Counted from the first letter of the stretch, positions 1 to 8,509 are shown. The stretch: 64,000 nt of DNA from Streptomyces spiroverticillatus (GCA_014650415.1 BMUX01000008.1:250784-314783); one strand, 5' to 3'. The notes: a model not told the origin generated them from the letters alone. Translations and numbers: made by a program.

Positions 1-238
1 GGGGCATCCGGGCTCCAACTCGTATCGAGGGTGCGGAACCGATGGGTGACTGAGGGGTGGAGACATGCGGTGTTGCGTGTGCGGTGGGGTGGTTAGGCAG
101 TTTTCGCCACGTCGTTCGAGGCGGCTACTCACCCGCGTGACAAATTCGGCACCTATATCCGCTGACGCCTCATCACATCCCGCACGCTGTAAGCCATTTG
201 GCGTACTGATGCTGCTGACTTCGGCCACCGGGGGCGGC
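1..238. other. Left-edge non-coding stretch, no supported gene
   Basis: No convincing coding sequence is visible. Short open frames here lack a ribosome site plus codon bias and read into the reverse side of the DUF3068 gene. The stretch from about 100 to 230 is noticeably less GC-rich than its surroundings, as expected of an intergenic region. It lies downstream of the leftward DUF3068 gene, so it probably contains that gene's 3' end region and perhaps the promoter or end of a gene outside the window. No strong hairpin was recognised. Confidence 0.5.
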
Positions 239-1192
239 TCAGACAGCGTCCGGGTCACTCCTGCGTCCCCGTACGACCAGGAACAGCCCCGAGCCCGCCA
301 GCGCGACCCCCGCCGCTCCGCCGCCCACCGGCAGCGTCTCGCCCACCAGGCGCAGCTTGTCGCTGTCCGTGCCGGCCTGCGCCACCTGGGCGCGCTGGGT
401 GGCCGGGGTGAACTCCATCCGCGGGCTGTCCAGCAGCACCAGTGCGTCCGTCTTCCCGCCGGGGGCCCGCAGCGTCTTGCGCGGGCCGATCGCCGCGTTC
501 ACGATGCGTCCGGTGCGCTGGTCGACGACCAGCTCCACGCCGTGGTTGGCGTACCACTCCTCGGCCTGGACCTGCCCCCGCTCGGGCAGCCCCACCAGGC
601 GTCCCGGGACCATCCGGGTGCCGGTCCGCACCGGGGCGACGGTGCCGGTGAAGCGGTAGCCCTCGTACCCCTGGATCTTCTTCGTCCCCGCGAAGCGGAG
701 CGAGACGGTGGAGCCGAGTGTGCCGTCCCACCAGCGGTAGGTGCGCTTCTCGACGTCGAAGGGGAACTTCAGGTAGGCCTCGCCGTCGAAGACGGGCTGC
801 TCCTTGCAGCAGTGCACCGGCTCGTTCGTCCTGCGGTCGGTGACCCAGCGCTCCAGCGTCCACTGGAGGGAGTCGGTGGTGTCGGCGGCGGGCAGCGTCT
901 CGTCGGAGTCGACGGAGGTCGACACGTCCCAGACCGCCCGCCCGCTGCTGACGCTGTCGGCGACGTCGCCGCGCACCGTCCGGGTGATCGTCAGCGGTTT
1001 GTCGCGGGCGGTCTCCAGGGCCTTGGTGTCGAAGTAACTCCCCGTGCCGGTGAACACGGTGGTCGTGCTGATGTCGATCGGGTTGCTCTTGGCGCGAGGA
1101 CTGACGTACGTGACCAGCAGCGGGGCCAGGACCAGCAGGAACACGCCGGTGCCGAGCAGGATCAGCGACAGGGGGGAAGCGGTGCGACGCAT
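239..1192 (-). CDS. DUF3068 (PorA-like) membrane-anchored protein
   Basis: A 317-residue protein that I assign to the DUF3068 family, common in actinobacteria and of unknown biochemical role. It has an N-terminal membrane segment (about residues 8-30, with LLGTGVFLLVLAPLLVTYV), a long extracytoplasmic domain with family-like stretches (WDVSTSVDSDET, GTLGSTVSLRF, EVRLVVGET-type C-terminal part) and a second hydrophobic segment near the C-terminus (GVALAGSGLFLVV). This topology places most of the protein outside the cytoplasm. The ATG at 1192 was chosen because a TGGAG ribosome site sits 8-9 bases upstream and the hydrophobic segment follows at once; an upstream in-frame start at 1321 would add an arginine/proline-rich tail with no ribosome site. 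It is divergent from the DUF2613-like gene. Confidence 0.8.
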   Translation of the reverse strand: MRRTASPLSLILLGTGVFLLVLAPLLVTYVSPRAKSNPIDISTTTVFTGTGSYFDTKALETARDKPLTITRTVRGDVADSVSSGRAVWDVSTSVDSDETLPAADTTDSLQWTLERWVTDRRTNEPVHCCKEQPVFDGEAYLKFPFDVEKRTYRWWDGTLGSTVSLRFAGTKKIQGYEGYRFTGTVAPVRTGTRMVPGRLVGLPERGQVQAEEWYANHGVELVVDQRTGRIVNAAIGPRKTLRAPGGKTDALVLLDSPRMEFTPATQRAQVAQAGTDSDKLRLVGETLPVGGGAAGVALAGSGLFLVVRGRRSDPDAV

Positions 1193-1390
1193 GCGGGGCG
1201 CTCCAGGGGGTGCCGTGGCGGAGGGGGGGGCACGTGCACGGTGCGTATGGGCCGGGAACCGTAAGCGTGACCCTGACGGACTGTCAATTCCCGTGTGCAT
1301 GCGGCCTTGACGGCCCGTCAAGGTCGGGTCGAGACTGTGGACTTGCTGTCAGGCCGCCGGTGGGGACCAGCGTCGGAGAGGCTTCCCACC

Positions 1391-1543
1391 ATGCACAGAC
1401 TGATCCATGCGCTCCTGACCTCCCTCGTCGCCGCCGCACTCGCGGTGGGTGCCGCGTTCGGCATCGTCGCTCTGCTCGACGCCACCCCGGAGCAGCCCAA
1501 CGTGCCTCTGGTCAGCTACGAGACGGGGACACCGCGACGATGA
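1391..1543 (+). CDS. Small DUF2613-like single-span membrane peptide
   Basis: A 50-residue protein consisting of a short basic start, one hydrophobic helix (about residues 6-28, LLTSLVAAALAVGAAFGIV) and a short polar tail ending near DATPEQPNVPLVSYE. This composition and the ATPxQPNVPLV tail match the small DUF2613 proteins of Streptomyces as I remember them. The function is unknown; it is probably a membrane or signal-anchored peptide. A GGAGAG ribosome site lies about 10 bases before the ATG. Its TGA overlaps the ATG of the PucR regulator (ATGA at 1540-1543), so the two are almost certainly cotranslated. This coupling suggests the peptide could work with, or be made in proportion to, the regulator, but that is inference. 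Confidence 0.7.
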   Translation: MHRLIHALLTSLVAAALAVGAAFGIVALLDATPEQPNVPLVSYETGTPRR

Positions 1544-2838
1544 AGACACCCGGCACGACGGCCGACGTCCCGACGTCGCGCACCCCTGCGTCCGGTTCCG
1601 CCTGGGCGGACGTGCCCGCGCTCCAGATCCGGCGGTTCGCCGACCTCGCACTCGCCGAGGTGCCCGCCCTGGCCCGCGACATCCTGGACGAGATCTGCCG
1701 CGAGCACCCCCGGATGCCGCTCATCCGGGACGAACGCGGCGACCTCATGGCGCTCGTCGGCATCCGCCGCGCGCTGGAGGACTTCGTCCAGCACCTGGCC
1801 CGCCAGGACGGCCGCCGGCCGCACCTCGACCTGGAGGTCTTCCAGGAGTTCGGCCGCGGCGAGGGCCTCCAGGGCAGGTCCCTCAACTCCCTCCAGGCCG
1901 TGTACCGCCTCGGCGTGCGGCTCGCCTGGCGGCGCCTCGCCGAGATCGGCCAGCAGGTCGCCATCCCGCCGCCCGCGATGTACGAACTCGCCGAGTCCGG
2001 CTTCGCCTTCCTGGACGGACTGGTCGACGAATCGCTGCGCGGGTACGCGGAGGCGGCGGCCCGCCAGGCCGGTGAACGACTGCGCCTGCAGAGGAAGTTG
2101 ACGCAAGCACTGCTCCACGAGTCCTCGACGGGTGCTTCCGATGCCGCGAAGTCCCTCGCGGAGCTGTCCGCGCACGCCGCCCGCATCGGCTGGACCCTGC
2201 CCGACCGCCTCGCCATCGGCGTACTGGTCCGCCCCTCCCGGGAGAGCGTCGCCCCCGCCGTCGGCCCCGAGGTCCTCCTCGACATGGAGAGCGAACAGCC
2301 CCTCATGGTCGTCCCCGACCCCCAACAGGTCGGCCGCACCGAACAGTTGAAACGGGCAACGGCAGGATGGACCGGTGCCCTCGGCCCCGCCGTCTCCCTC
2401 GGCGAAGCCGCCAAGTCCCTCCGCTGGGCCACCGCCGCCGTCGGCCTCATGGAACGCGGCCTGCTCCCCTCCGACGGCCTCCTCTCCTGTACGGAACACA
2501 CTCAGGCCCTCGTCCTCCTCCCGCCCGAGGCGCTCATCGGCGATCTCTCCGCCCGCTGCCTGGCCCCCCTCGCGCACTGCGGCCCCACCCAGGGCCGCCG
2601 CCTGGCCGAGACGCTGCTCGCCTGGCTGGAAGTCCGGGGCGGCGCACCGGAAGTGGCCGCACGCCTGGGCGTGCACCCGCAGACGGTCCGCTACCGCATG
2701 CGGCAGATCCGGGAACTCTGGGGCAACGAGGTCGACGACCCGGACCGCCGCTTCGAACTCGAACTCGTCCTGCGCGCCCAGCGGTTGCGCGGCGAACTCG
2801 CCGAGCCGCCGCACCGCGGCGACGGCACGGGCGGGTGA
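1540..2838 (+). CDS. PucR-family transcriptional regulator
   Basis: A 432-residue regulator with the PucR layout. There is an N-terminal all-helical sensor-like region (about 20-170), a central GGDEF-like/CdaR-type region (about 200-340), and a C-terminal helix-turn-helix around residues 355-410. In the last part, LLAWLEVRGGAPEVAARLGVHPQTVRYRMRQI shows the diagnostic pattern (A-x-x-LGVHPQTVRYRMRQI). Such proteins usually control catabolic or secondary-metabolic genes in response to a small ligand. The target is not evident here. Translation is coupled to the small membrane peptide upstream by a 4-base overlap, and the SGNH lipoprotein gene follows after 4 bases, so all three look like one operon. 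Confidence 0.85.
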   Translation: MKTPGTTADVPTSRTPASGSAWADVPALQIRRFADLALAEVPALARDILDEICREHPRMPLIRDERGDLMALVGIRRALEDFVQHLARQDGRRPHLDLEVFQEFGRGEGLQGRSLNSLQAVYRLGVRLAWRRLAEIGQQVAIPPPAMYELAESGFAFLDGLVDESLRGYAEAAARQAGERLRLQRKLTQALLHESSTGASDAAKSLAELSAHAARIGWTLPDRLAIGVLVRPSRESVAPAVGPEVLLDMESEQPLMVVPDPQQVGRTEQLKRATAGWTGALGPAVSLGEAAKSLRWATAAVGLMERGLLPSDGLLSCTEHTQALVLLPPEALIGDLSARCLAPLAHCGPTQGRRLAETLLAWLEVRGGAPEVAARLGVHPQTVRYRMRQIRELWGNEVDDPDRRFELELVLRAQRLRGELAEPPHRGDGTGG

Positions 2839-2842
2839 GGGG

Positions 2843-3781
2843 GTGCGCAGCCGACGCCCGTACGCCGTGACGCTGGTCCTCCTCCTGCTCTGGTGCGCCA
2901 CGGGCTGCGCCTTCTTCGCGGAGCCGCCGGAGGAGGAGCCGCCGCCCCCGGCCCCGAGGGCGGCGGCCCGGTCCACCGCCCCCGCGAGCCCGACCGGCGC
3001 CCCCGCACCCCAGACCGTCCCCGACCCGCCGCTGCCTGCGGGCGACCGCCCCACCGTCCTCTACCTCGGCGACTCCCTCGCCATGGAGAACCAGCTCTCC
3101 CTCGCCGCGGCCATCGAGGCGGGCGGCCGCGCCACCGTTCACAACGCCCCGCACTCCGGCACGACCCTCTGCGACTACCTCACCGGCCGCCCGGTGCGCT
3201 CGCTGCTCGTTCCCGACCAGGACAAGGCGGCCGCCCTGGTCGCCCGGCACCGCCCCCGGGTGGTCGTACTCCAGTTCTGGGGAAACTCCTGGGGATACAC
3301 CCCCTGCATGGACGACATCCAGCAGTCCAGCGCCCGTTACTACACCCGCTATGCCGAGGACGCCGCGACCCTCACCTCCCAGATCGCCACCGCCGCCCGC
3401 CGCGCGGGCATCCCCCGCCCCCGGATCGTCTGGGTCCTCCAGGGCCCCGACCCACTCGGCTCCGACCGCCTGACCCGCGTCAACGATCTCTACCGCGCCC
3501 AGGCGGCAGCCACCGGCGACGCGCTCGCCGACGCGGGCCGCGCGGTCACCGCCCCCGGCGCCCGCTCCACCTGGCAGCGCCAACTCCCGTGCACCGAAGC
3601 CGAATCCACCACCCCGGGCGCCTGCCGCAACGGCCTCACCACCCTCCACCGCACCGACGACCCCCTCCACTTCTGCCTCGCCCCCACCAGCACAACCCCC
3701 CGCCCCTGCCCGGCCCCCTCCCCGGGAATCACCCGCTACACCCGGGCAATCGCCACCGCCGTCGCACCGCACGTGCGGTGA
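2843..3781 (+). CDS. SGNH/GDSL-type hydrolase, probable lipoprotein
   Basis: A 312-residue exported protein. The GTG start at 2843 follows a GGTGAGGG purine run and gives a basic N-terminus, a hydrophobic core (VTLVLLLLWCA) and a lipobox-like ATGC, so Cys at about residue 22 is a plausible lipid anchor; the -3 residue is Ala rather than the usual Leu. A Pro/Ala/Glu-rich linker (25-65) precedes the catalytic domain. That domain has block I VLYLGDSLAMENQ (nucleophile Ser in GDS), a conserved FWGNSWG stretch, and the C-terminal DDPLHF (Asp and His of the SGNH catalytic set). The natural ester substrate is unknown; cell-surface acyl or acetyl esters are typical for the family. It follows the PucR gene after 4 bases. 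Confidence 0.78.
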   Translation: MRSRRPYAVTLVLLLLWCATGCAFFAEPPEEEPPPPAPRAAARSTAPASPTGAPAPQTVPDPPLPAGDRPTVLYLGDSLAMENQLSLAAAIEAGGRATVHNAPHSGTTLCDYLTGRPVRSLLVPDQDKAAALVARHRPRVVVLQFWGNSWGYTPCMDDIQQSSARYYTRYAEDAATLTSQIATAARRAGIPRPRIVWVLQGPDPLGSDRLTRVNDLYRAQAAATGDALADAGRAVTAPGARSTWQRQLPCTEAESTTPGACRNGLTTLHRTDDPLHFCLAPTSTTPRPCPAPSPGITRYTRAIATAVAPHVR

Positions 3782-3806
3782 TCCGCCCCTGTCCTATGGT
3801 GTGCGC

Positions 3807-4238
3807 ATGTCACTGAGCAGCATCGTTCTCGCATCCGGTCGATCGGTCCGACTCGTCGAACTGCGGCTGTCCTCGACCTACGACGGCATGCTGGAGGGCT
3901 ACCCGTGCAAGCCCGTCAACGACCGGAAGGTCCATCACCTCCGCGAGCGGGCCGCACGCGAGCTTCCCGGCACCCCGGCGCATGTGGTCGAGCCGGTGCG
4001 CGTCCTCCCGGACGAGCCAGCCGGGGCGTTCGGCCCGGTCGAGGTGCTGCCGGCCGTGACCTGCGTCGGCCTCTTCCGCTCGGACGCGGTCGAGGCCGAC
4101 CACCACCCGGTGGGCTACCGGTCCGCCCTGGTCGTCGGCTGGTTCCAGGCCACTGCGGACCTCCCCTCGGGCGAGGACGCGGATGCGGCGCTGCGCAGCA
4201 TCCCCTGGGAGCAGCTGGCCCAGGACTACGAGCTGTAG
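3807..4238 (+). CDS. Conserved hypothetical protein, leaderless start
   Basis: A 143-residue soluble protein that I do not recognise. It has no signal peptide or membrane helix. The composition is that of a compact alpha/beta protein, with hydrophobic strands such as SIVLASGRSVRLVEL and VGYRSALVVGWF and an acidic C-terminal helix. The ATG at 3807 is preferred over a GTG at 3801 because the hexamer TATGGT at 3795-3800 (a TANNNT -10 element) is followed by exactly six bases and then ATG, the signature of a leaderless transcript; no ribosome site is present. It stands alone between the SGNH gene and the phosphotransferase, both on the same strand. Confidence 0.6.
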   Translation: MSLSSIVLASGRSVRLVELRLSSTYDGMLEGYPCKPVNDRKVHHLRERAARELPGTPAHVVEPVRVLPDEPAGAFGPVEVLPAVTCVGLFRSDAVEADHHPVGYRSALVVGWFQATADLPSGEDADAALRSIPWEQLAQDYEL

Positions 4239-4291
4239 CCCCAAAAAGCGTTGGCCGTCACGATCACTGTCTCCGTACGCTGACCCCCACG

Positions 4292-5194
4292 ATGCCCCTT
4301 CACGAAGACGAAATCCCCGTTGACGAGACGCTGGTCCGCTCGCTGCTCAAGGAGCAATGCCCGGATTCGGCGGATCTGCCGCTGTCGCCCGCAGGCGCAG
4401 GCACCGACAACACCATGTTCCGGCTGGGCGACGACCTGCTCGTACGCCTCCCGCGCACCTCGGGCGACGCCGTGCTGAAGGAGCAGACCTGGCTCCCGCG
4501 CCTGGCCCCGCACCTTCCGTACCCGGTCCCCGCCCCCGTCCACGCCGGGACCCCCACCGACGCCTTCCCCCTCCCTTGGTCCCTCTTCCGCTGGATCGAC
4601 GGCGAGGAACCCGGTCCGGACACCGTCCGCGACTGGGCGGCCTTCGGGGTCGACCTGGCGGAATTCGTACGGAGCCTCCACCGGACCGACCTCATGGGGG
4701 CCACCCGCACCGGCGACCTGAGCTGGTACCGGGGCGGCAGCCTGCGGGAGTGCGACGAGTGGGTCGTCCGGTGCTTCGAGGACTGCCGGACCGTCGCCTC
4801 GGGCGCGGGCCTGGACGTCGACGGGCTGGAGGAGCTGTGGCGTTCCGCCCTCACCCACCCCGAGCCCTCCGGCCCGCACGTGTGGCTCCACGGCGACCTC
4901 AAGCCGACCAACCTCCTGGTCAGGGACGGCAAGCTGCACGCGGTCATCGACTTCGGGGCACTTTCGGTCGGCCTGCCCGACGCCGAGCACGCCACCGTCT
5001 GGGACCTGCCGCCCGCGGCACGCGAGGCCTACTGGGATGCCCTCTCCCTGGACGACACGACGTGGACGCGGGCCCGCGCCTGGGCCATCGCGGTGGGCGT
5101 CAGCGGACTCTCTTACTACGACCAGACCTTCCCCGCCTTCGTCGCCGAGTGTCGCGCCCGCCTGGAGGCGATCCTCGCGGCGCCGGGGCGCTGA
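4292..5194 (+). CDS. Aminoglycoside-phosphotransferase-family kinase
   Basis: A 300-residue member of the APH/choline-kinase fold. Visible motifs are the nucleotide-binding N-lobe around LSPAGAGTDNTMFRLGDDL, the catalytic loop WLHGDLKPTNLL (Brenner-type H-G-D-x5-N, about residues 202-213) and the metal-binding DFG at about 224 (VIDFGALSVG). The family phosphorylates aminoglycosides, macrolides, small alcohols or amino sugars, so the substrate cannot be read from the sequence; resistance is possible but unproven. No ribosome site precedes the ATG, and TACGCT at 4276-4281 may be the -10 of a very short leader. It is convergent with the phosphatase gene, only 6 bases away. Confidence 0.8.
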   Translation: MPLHEDEIPVDETLVRSLLKEQCPDSADLPLSPAGAGTDNTMFRLGDDLLVRLPRTSGDAVLKEQTWLPRLAPHLPYPVPAPVHAGTPTDAFPLPWSLFRWIDGEEPGPDTVRDWAAFGVDLAEFVRSLHRTDLMGATRTGDLSWYRGGSLRECDEWVVRCFEDCRTVASGAGLDVDGLEELWRSALTHPEPSGPHVWLHGDLKPTNLLVRDGKLHAVIDFGALSVGLPDAEHATVWDLPPAAREAYWDALSLDDTTWTRARAWAIAVGVSGLSYYDQTFPAFVAECRARLEAILAAPGR

Positions 5195-5200
5195 GCGGGA

Positions 5201-5713
5201 TCAGGACGGTGCGTCCAGCCCGGCGAGGAGAGCGGCGACGTCGAGTCCGGTGGTCAGGTACTGCGCGAAGAGCCCGTTGTGGAGGGCGTGGCGCGAGCGT
5301 CGCCGGCGGATGAGGTCGACGGCCTCGGCCGGGCTGTGGCCCAGGTCGACGAGGGTCTGCCCCACGACCAGACCGGACCGGTTGAAACCGGCGTAGCACC
5401 GGACCAGAACGCGCCGCCCTTCGGCGACGTCCTGCGCGGCGCCCTGTGCCAACTTCCTTACGGTGACGAGCTGTTCAGCCGTGAGGGGGCCGTCCGGGAT
5501 CTCGGCCACGCGGTGGTCGACGCCGGGCGGCGGGCCGTGGTCGGGGCGGACGAAGAGGCTGACGACTACGTCGAACCGGCCGTCCGCGACGACCGGGTGG
5601 ACCGTGCCGGCCCCGTCCAGCCAGTAGTGGCCGCCCATCCACAGCCCCGGCACGATCTCTTCCCAGGGCGTGTGCGGCTCGGGCAGGCCGCTGCCCTTGC
5701 GGCGGGTCCTCAC
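5201..5713 (-). CDS. Dual-specificity/tyrosine phosphatase-like protein
   Basis: A 170-residue cytoplasmic protein of the cysteine phosphatase fold. The P-loop is RCYAGFNRSG at about residues 128-137, giving Cys-x5-Arg with the catalytic cysteine and the phosphate-binding arginine. The residue before the cysteine is Arg rather than the usual His, a deviation that could alter cysteine pKa. Upstream, FDVVVSLFVRPDHGPPPGVDHRVAEIPDG resembles the region that supplies the general acid in dual-specificity phosphatases. The GTG start at 5713 has an AGGAGG ribosome site 8-9 bases upstream. It is convergent with the phosphotransferase gene, which may be coincidence. The substrate is unknown. Confidence 0.75.
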   Translation of the reverse strand: MRTRRKGSGLPEPHTPWEEIVPGLWMGGHYWLDGAGTVHPVVADGRFDVVVSLFVRPDHGPPPGVDHRVAEIPDGPLTAEQLVTVRKLAQGAAQDVAEGRRVLVRCYAGFNRSGLVVGQTLVDLGHSPAEAVDLIRRRRSRHALHNGLFAQYLTTGLDVAALLAGLDAPS

Positions 5714-5743
5714 CCCGTTCCCCCTCCTGCCCGTGGCCTGCGG

Positions 5744-5968
5744 TCAGGCCTTGACCGGTGCGGCGGTCCCCGCCTCCTTGACGAGGCGGTCGCCGGTGGT
5801 CAGAGACTCCCACAGGGTTCCGTCGACGCGGACCTTCTTCGTCGTGCCGTCCTCCAGCCGGACCTGGACGTAGTGGTACATGTTCGACCCGTCGCTCATG
5901 CCGCGCGACTTGTCGACGACGGCCCCGCTCCAGGCATCCTTTTCATGGACTTTGCGTGATGTGAACAT
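5744..5968 (-). CDS. Small conserved hypothetical protein
   Basis: A 74-residue protein beginning MFTSRKVHEKDAWSG. It has a predicted small beta-rich core: YHYVQVRLEDGTTKKVRVDG followed by a basic/acidic C-terminal strand, the pattern of a small OB/SH3-like barrel. No catalytic motif is visible. It resembles short proteins often annotated only as DUFs in Streptomyces, and I cannot assign a function. The ATG at 5968 is supported by TACCGT (5980-5975 on the minus strand), six bases, then ATG, so it is probably leaderless; the same six bases contain GGAG, which would be too close for a normal ribosome site. It lies between the phosphatase and PhzF genes, all leftward. Confidence 0.6.
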   Translation of the reverse strand: MFTSRKVHEKDAWSGAVVDKSRGMSDGSNMYHYVQVRLEDGTTKKVRVDGTLWESLTTGDRLVKEAGTAAPVKA

Positions 5969-6085
5969 GTCTCCACGGTAGTCCCGGGACGGGCCCTCCG
6001 ACCATCCTCCAGAGGTACGAGCAGGCGGACGGGCCCCCTCCACCCCCGGGTGGAGACCCGCCGCCCGGCCCGCTCGCCCGGATCC

Positions 6086-6961
6086 TCAGACCCGTACGGC
6101 CGCACCCGTCACGCGCACCCCCGGCTCGTCCTCGCGCAGCTCGACCTCCAGCAGGGACGGGCTGCCCATGTCGTGGCCCTGGTGCAGCGTGAGCGTCGCC
6201 CGTGCCGGTACGAGGCCCAGCTCACGGGCGTACGCACCGAAGGCCGCCGCTGCCGCGCCCGTCGCCGCGTCCTCCACCACGCCCCCGACGGGGAACGGGT
6301 CGCGGACGTGGAAGACGGTCTCCGCCTCGCGCCACACCAGCTGCACCGTCGTCAGGTCCAGCCTGCGCATCAGGGCCAGCAGCCGGTCGAAGTCGTAGTC
6401 CAGGTCGGCCAGCCGCTCGCGGGTGGCGGCCGCGAGGACGAGGTGGCGGACGCCCGCGTAGGCGATCCTCGGCGGCAGCGCGGTGTCCAGCTCGCCGTGC
6501 TGCCAGCCGAGCGCGGCAAGGGCCTCGGTCACGTCGTCCGCCGCGACGTCGTACACCTGGGGCGGCACGCTGGTGAGCGTCGCCCTGAGCCCGCCCTCGG
6601 CCGCGGTGACCGTGATCGGCACTGGTCCCGCGTTCGTCACGAAGTGGTAGTCGCCCGCGCCGAGTTGCTCGCCGAGCGCCACGGCCGTGGCGACGGTGGC
6701 GTGGCCGCAGAAGTCGACCTCGGCCTTGGGGCTGAAGAAGCGCAGCCGGAAGGTGCGCGGGTCGGCCGCGTCCGGTGCGGGGGTGACGAAGGCGGACTCC
6801 GAGTAGCCGAGTTCGGCGGCCACGGCCACCATGTCGCCGTCGTCGAGCGCGGAGGCGTCGAGCACGACTCCGGCCCGGTTGCCGCCCGCCGGGTCGGAGG
6901 AGAAGGCGGTGTAGTGGAGCACGTCGGAGGGGAGTCGCGGGGGAGTGGGCTGCTGCGTCAT
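6086..6961 (-). CDS. PhzF-family isomerase/epimerase-like protein
   Basis: A 291-residue protein of the PhzF fold (two diaminopimelate-epimerase-like halves). Features are the N-terminal FSSDPAGGNRAGVVLDA, the conserved glutamate in ELGYSESAFV (equivalent to PhzF Glu45, the general acid/base), RFFSPKAEVDFCGHATVAT in the first half, and the mirror motif VEDAATGAAAAAFGAYA in the second half. In phenazine producers PhzF isomerises dihydrohydroxyanthranilate, but most family members are uncharacterised and no phenazine genes are visible here. The ATG at 6961 has GAGAGG upstream. It lies 52 bases downstream of the MFS exporter on the same strand, so the two probably share a transcript controlled by the divergent ArsR regulator. 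Confidence 0.85.
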   Translation of the reverse strand: MTQQPTPPRLPSDVLHYTAFSSDPAGGNRAGVVLDASALDDGDMVAVAAELGYSESAFVTPAPDAADPRTFRLRFFSPKAEVDFCGHATVATAVALGEQLGAGDYHFVTNAGPVPITVTAAEGGLRATLTSVPPQVYDVAADDVTEALAALGWQHGELDTALPPRIAYAGVRHLVLAAATRERLADLDYDFDRLLALMRRLDLTTVQLVWREAETVFHVRDPFPVGGVVEDAATGAAAAAFGAYARELGLVPARATLTLHQGHDMGSPSLLEVELREDEPGVRVTGAAVRV

Positions 6962-7013
6962 GGGTGGGGCCTCTCTGAGTGATCGAGTCAGGGGGTGAAC
7001 GTACGGGAGCGGG

Positions 7014-8444
7014 TCAGTCTTCCTCGGCACCCCTCTCCCGCGCCGCCCGTCGCGCCGACACCGCCAGCACCGCACCCGCGCCGAAGGCGACGGCGGCGAC
7101 CACCGCCGAGGCGTGCAGCCCGGTCACGAACCCGCCCCCGGCCGCGAAGGTGCCGAACAGGGCCACCCCCACCGCACTGCCGATCTGCCGGGAGACGTTG
7201 AAGGCGGCGGTGGCGACACCCGTTCCGCCCGCCGGAGCCGCGTCGATGATCGCGGCGGTCGCCGCCAGCGCCGTCGTCGTCTGACCGAGACCGGTCGCGA
7301 CCAGCGCGAAGAGCAGGAAGGGGTACGGGGTGGCCGGCCCGGCGAGCAGCCAGCCGAGGAAGCCGGTCCCGCCCAGGACGAGCCCGTACACCATCGGGAC
7401 GTACGGACCCGTGCGCGCCGCGACGCGGCTGAACAGCGGCGCCGCGACGAGCCCCATGCACACCGACGGCAGCAGGGCCAGCCCGGTGGTGAGGGCGCTG
7501 AAGCCGCGCTCCTGCTGGAAGTACAGGGTGCTCAGGAAGAGCATCCCGTAGTACCCGAGGCTCATCAGCAGCCCGACGGCCGCTGTCGCGGAGAAGGCGC
7601 GCGCCCGCAGAAGGGACGGCGGGAACAGAGGGCTCCGCGCTTTGTCGGCCTCGACGGCCCGCTCCACGGCGACGAAAGCGACGAGTGCCGTCAGCCCTAT
7701 GGCGAATCCGCCCAGGACCAGGGGCGAGGTCCAGCCCCGGGTGCCCGCCTCGTTGAGCCCGCAGGCGAGCGCGACCAGGCCGACGACACCGAGCACCTGA
7801 CCGAGCGGGTCCGCCCCGCGCACGGCGGCGGGCCGGGCGCCCCGGGAAACGTAGCGCAGAGTCAGTACGACGGCGAGGGCGGCGACGGGCAGGTTCAGCC
7901 AGAACACCGAGCGCCACCCCAGGCCCGTGACCAGTAGCCCGCCGACGACCGGTCCCGCACCGAAGGCCACCGACGCCACCGCACCCCAGACCGCCACGGC
8001 CCGCGCCCGTGCCGCCCGGCCCGGGTACGAGGACTGGAGCAGCGCCAGTGAGGCGGGCACCAGCAGCGCGGCACCGGCCCCCTGCGCGAGCCGCCCCGCG
8101 ACCAGCACTCCCGTACCGCCCGCGCCTGCGCACACCAGCGACGCCGCGGTGAAGACGCCGAGGCCGGCCAGGAAGACGCGGCGGGACCCGACGCGGTCGG
8201 CGAGGTTGCCGCCGACCAGCAGCAGGCCCGCGAAGACGGTGCTGTACCCGTCCACGATCCACTGGAGGGCGGAGTGCCCGGCACCCAGCGAGCCGCGCAG
8301 GTCGGGGAGGGCGACGTTGACGGCGGTGACGTCGAGCATGACGAGGAAGTAGCCGAGGGCGAGCGCCACCAGGGGAGCCAGGGCGGGCCGGTCCCCGGCC
8401 GAAGCGCGCGCCGGAGCCGAAGCGGTGGGGAGTACGGAGGTCAT
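7014..8444 (-). CDS. MFS multidrug exporter, DHA2 (EmrB/QacA) type
   Basis: A 476-residue integral membrane protein with about 14 hydrophobic segments, the DHA2 proton-antiporter layout. Diagnostic stretches are LDVTAVNVALPDLRGSLG after the first helix (motif D1), the GGNLADRVGSRRVFL loop (motif A) and a glycine/proline-rich helix near residues 135-165 (motif C region). Export of a toxic small molecule across the cytoplasmic membrane is the likely role. The ATG is divergent from an ArsR-type regulator with a clear inverted repeat in the 65-base gap, so regulation by that protein is likely. PhzF follows on the same strand. Confidence 0.87.
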   Translation of the reverse strand: MTSVLPTASAPARASAGDRPALAPLVALALGYFLVMLDVTAVNVALPDLRGSLGAGHSALQWIVDGYSTVFAGLLLVGGNLADRVGSRRVFLAGLGVFTAASLVCAGAGGTGVLVAGRLAQGAGAALLVPASLALLQSSYPGRAARARAVAVWGAVASVAFGAGPVVGGLLVTGLGWRSVFWLNLPVAALAVVLTLRYVSRGARPAAVRGADPLGQVLGVVGLVALACGLNEAGTRGWTSPLVLGGFAIGLTALVAFVAVERAVEADKARSPLFPPSLLRARAFSATAAVGLLMSLGYYGMLFLSTLYFQQERGFSALTTGLALLPSVCMGLVAAPLFSRVAARTGPYVPMVYGLVLGGTGFLGWLLAGPATPYPFLLFALVATGLGQTTTALAATAAIIDAAPAGGTGVATAAFNVSRQIGSAVGVALFGTFAAGGGFVTGLHASAVVAAVAFGAGAVLAVSARRAARERGAEED

Positions 8445-8464
8445 GGCGAAGATTCTTGGCGCCG

Positions 8465-8490
8465 GACACTTCGTCGCCCGTCAAAGTGTC
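8465..8490. promoter_or_regulatory. Inverted-repeat operator in MFS/ArsR divergent promoter
   Basis: GACACTT at 8465-8471 and AAGTGTC at 8484-8490 form a perfect 7-bp inverted repeat with a 12-base spacer. It sits just upstream of the TACGCT hexamer (8498-8503) that serves as the -10 of the leaderless ArsR gene, and between the two divergent start codons. Position and symmetry fit an operator that would repress both the regulator and the MFS-PhzF unit. Confidence 0.65.
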
Positions 8491-8509
8491 GCCGTCCTAC
8501 GCTGGCCCC

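Noticed and set aside
65..1264. Rightward open frame at the left edge starting with a Cys-rich peptide
   Set aside because: Most of it is the reverse side of the DUF3068 gene, and the first 55 codons have no ribosome site or codon bias.
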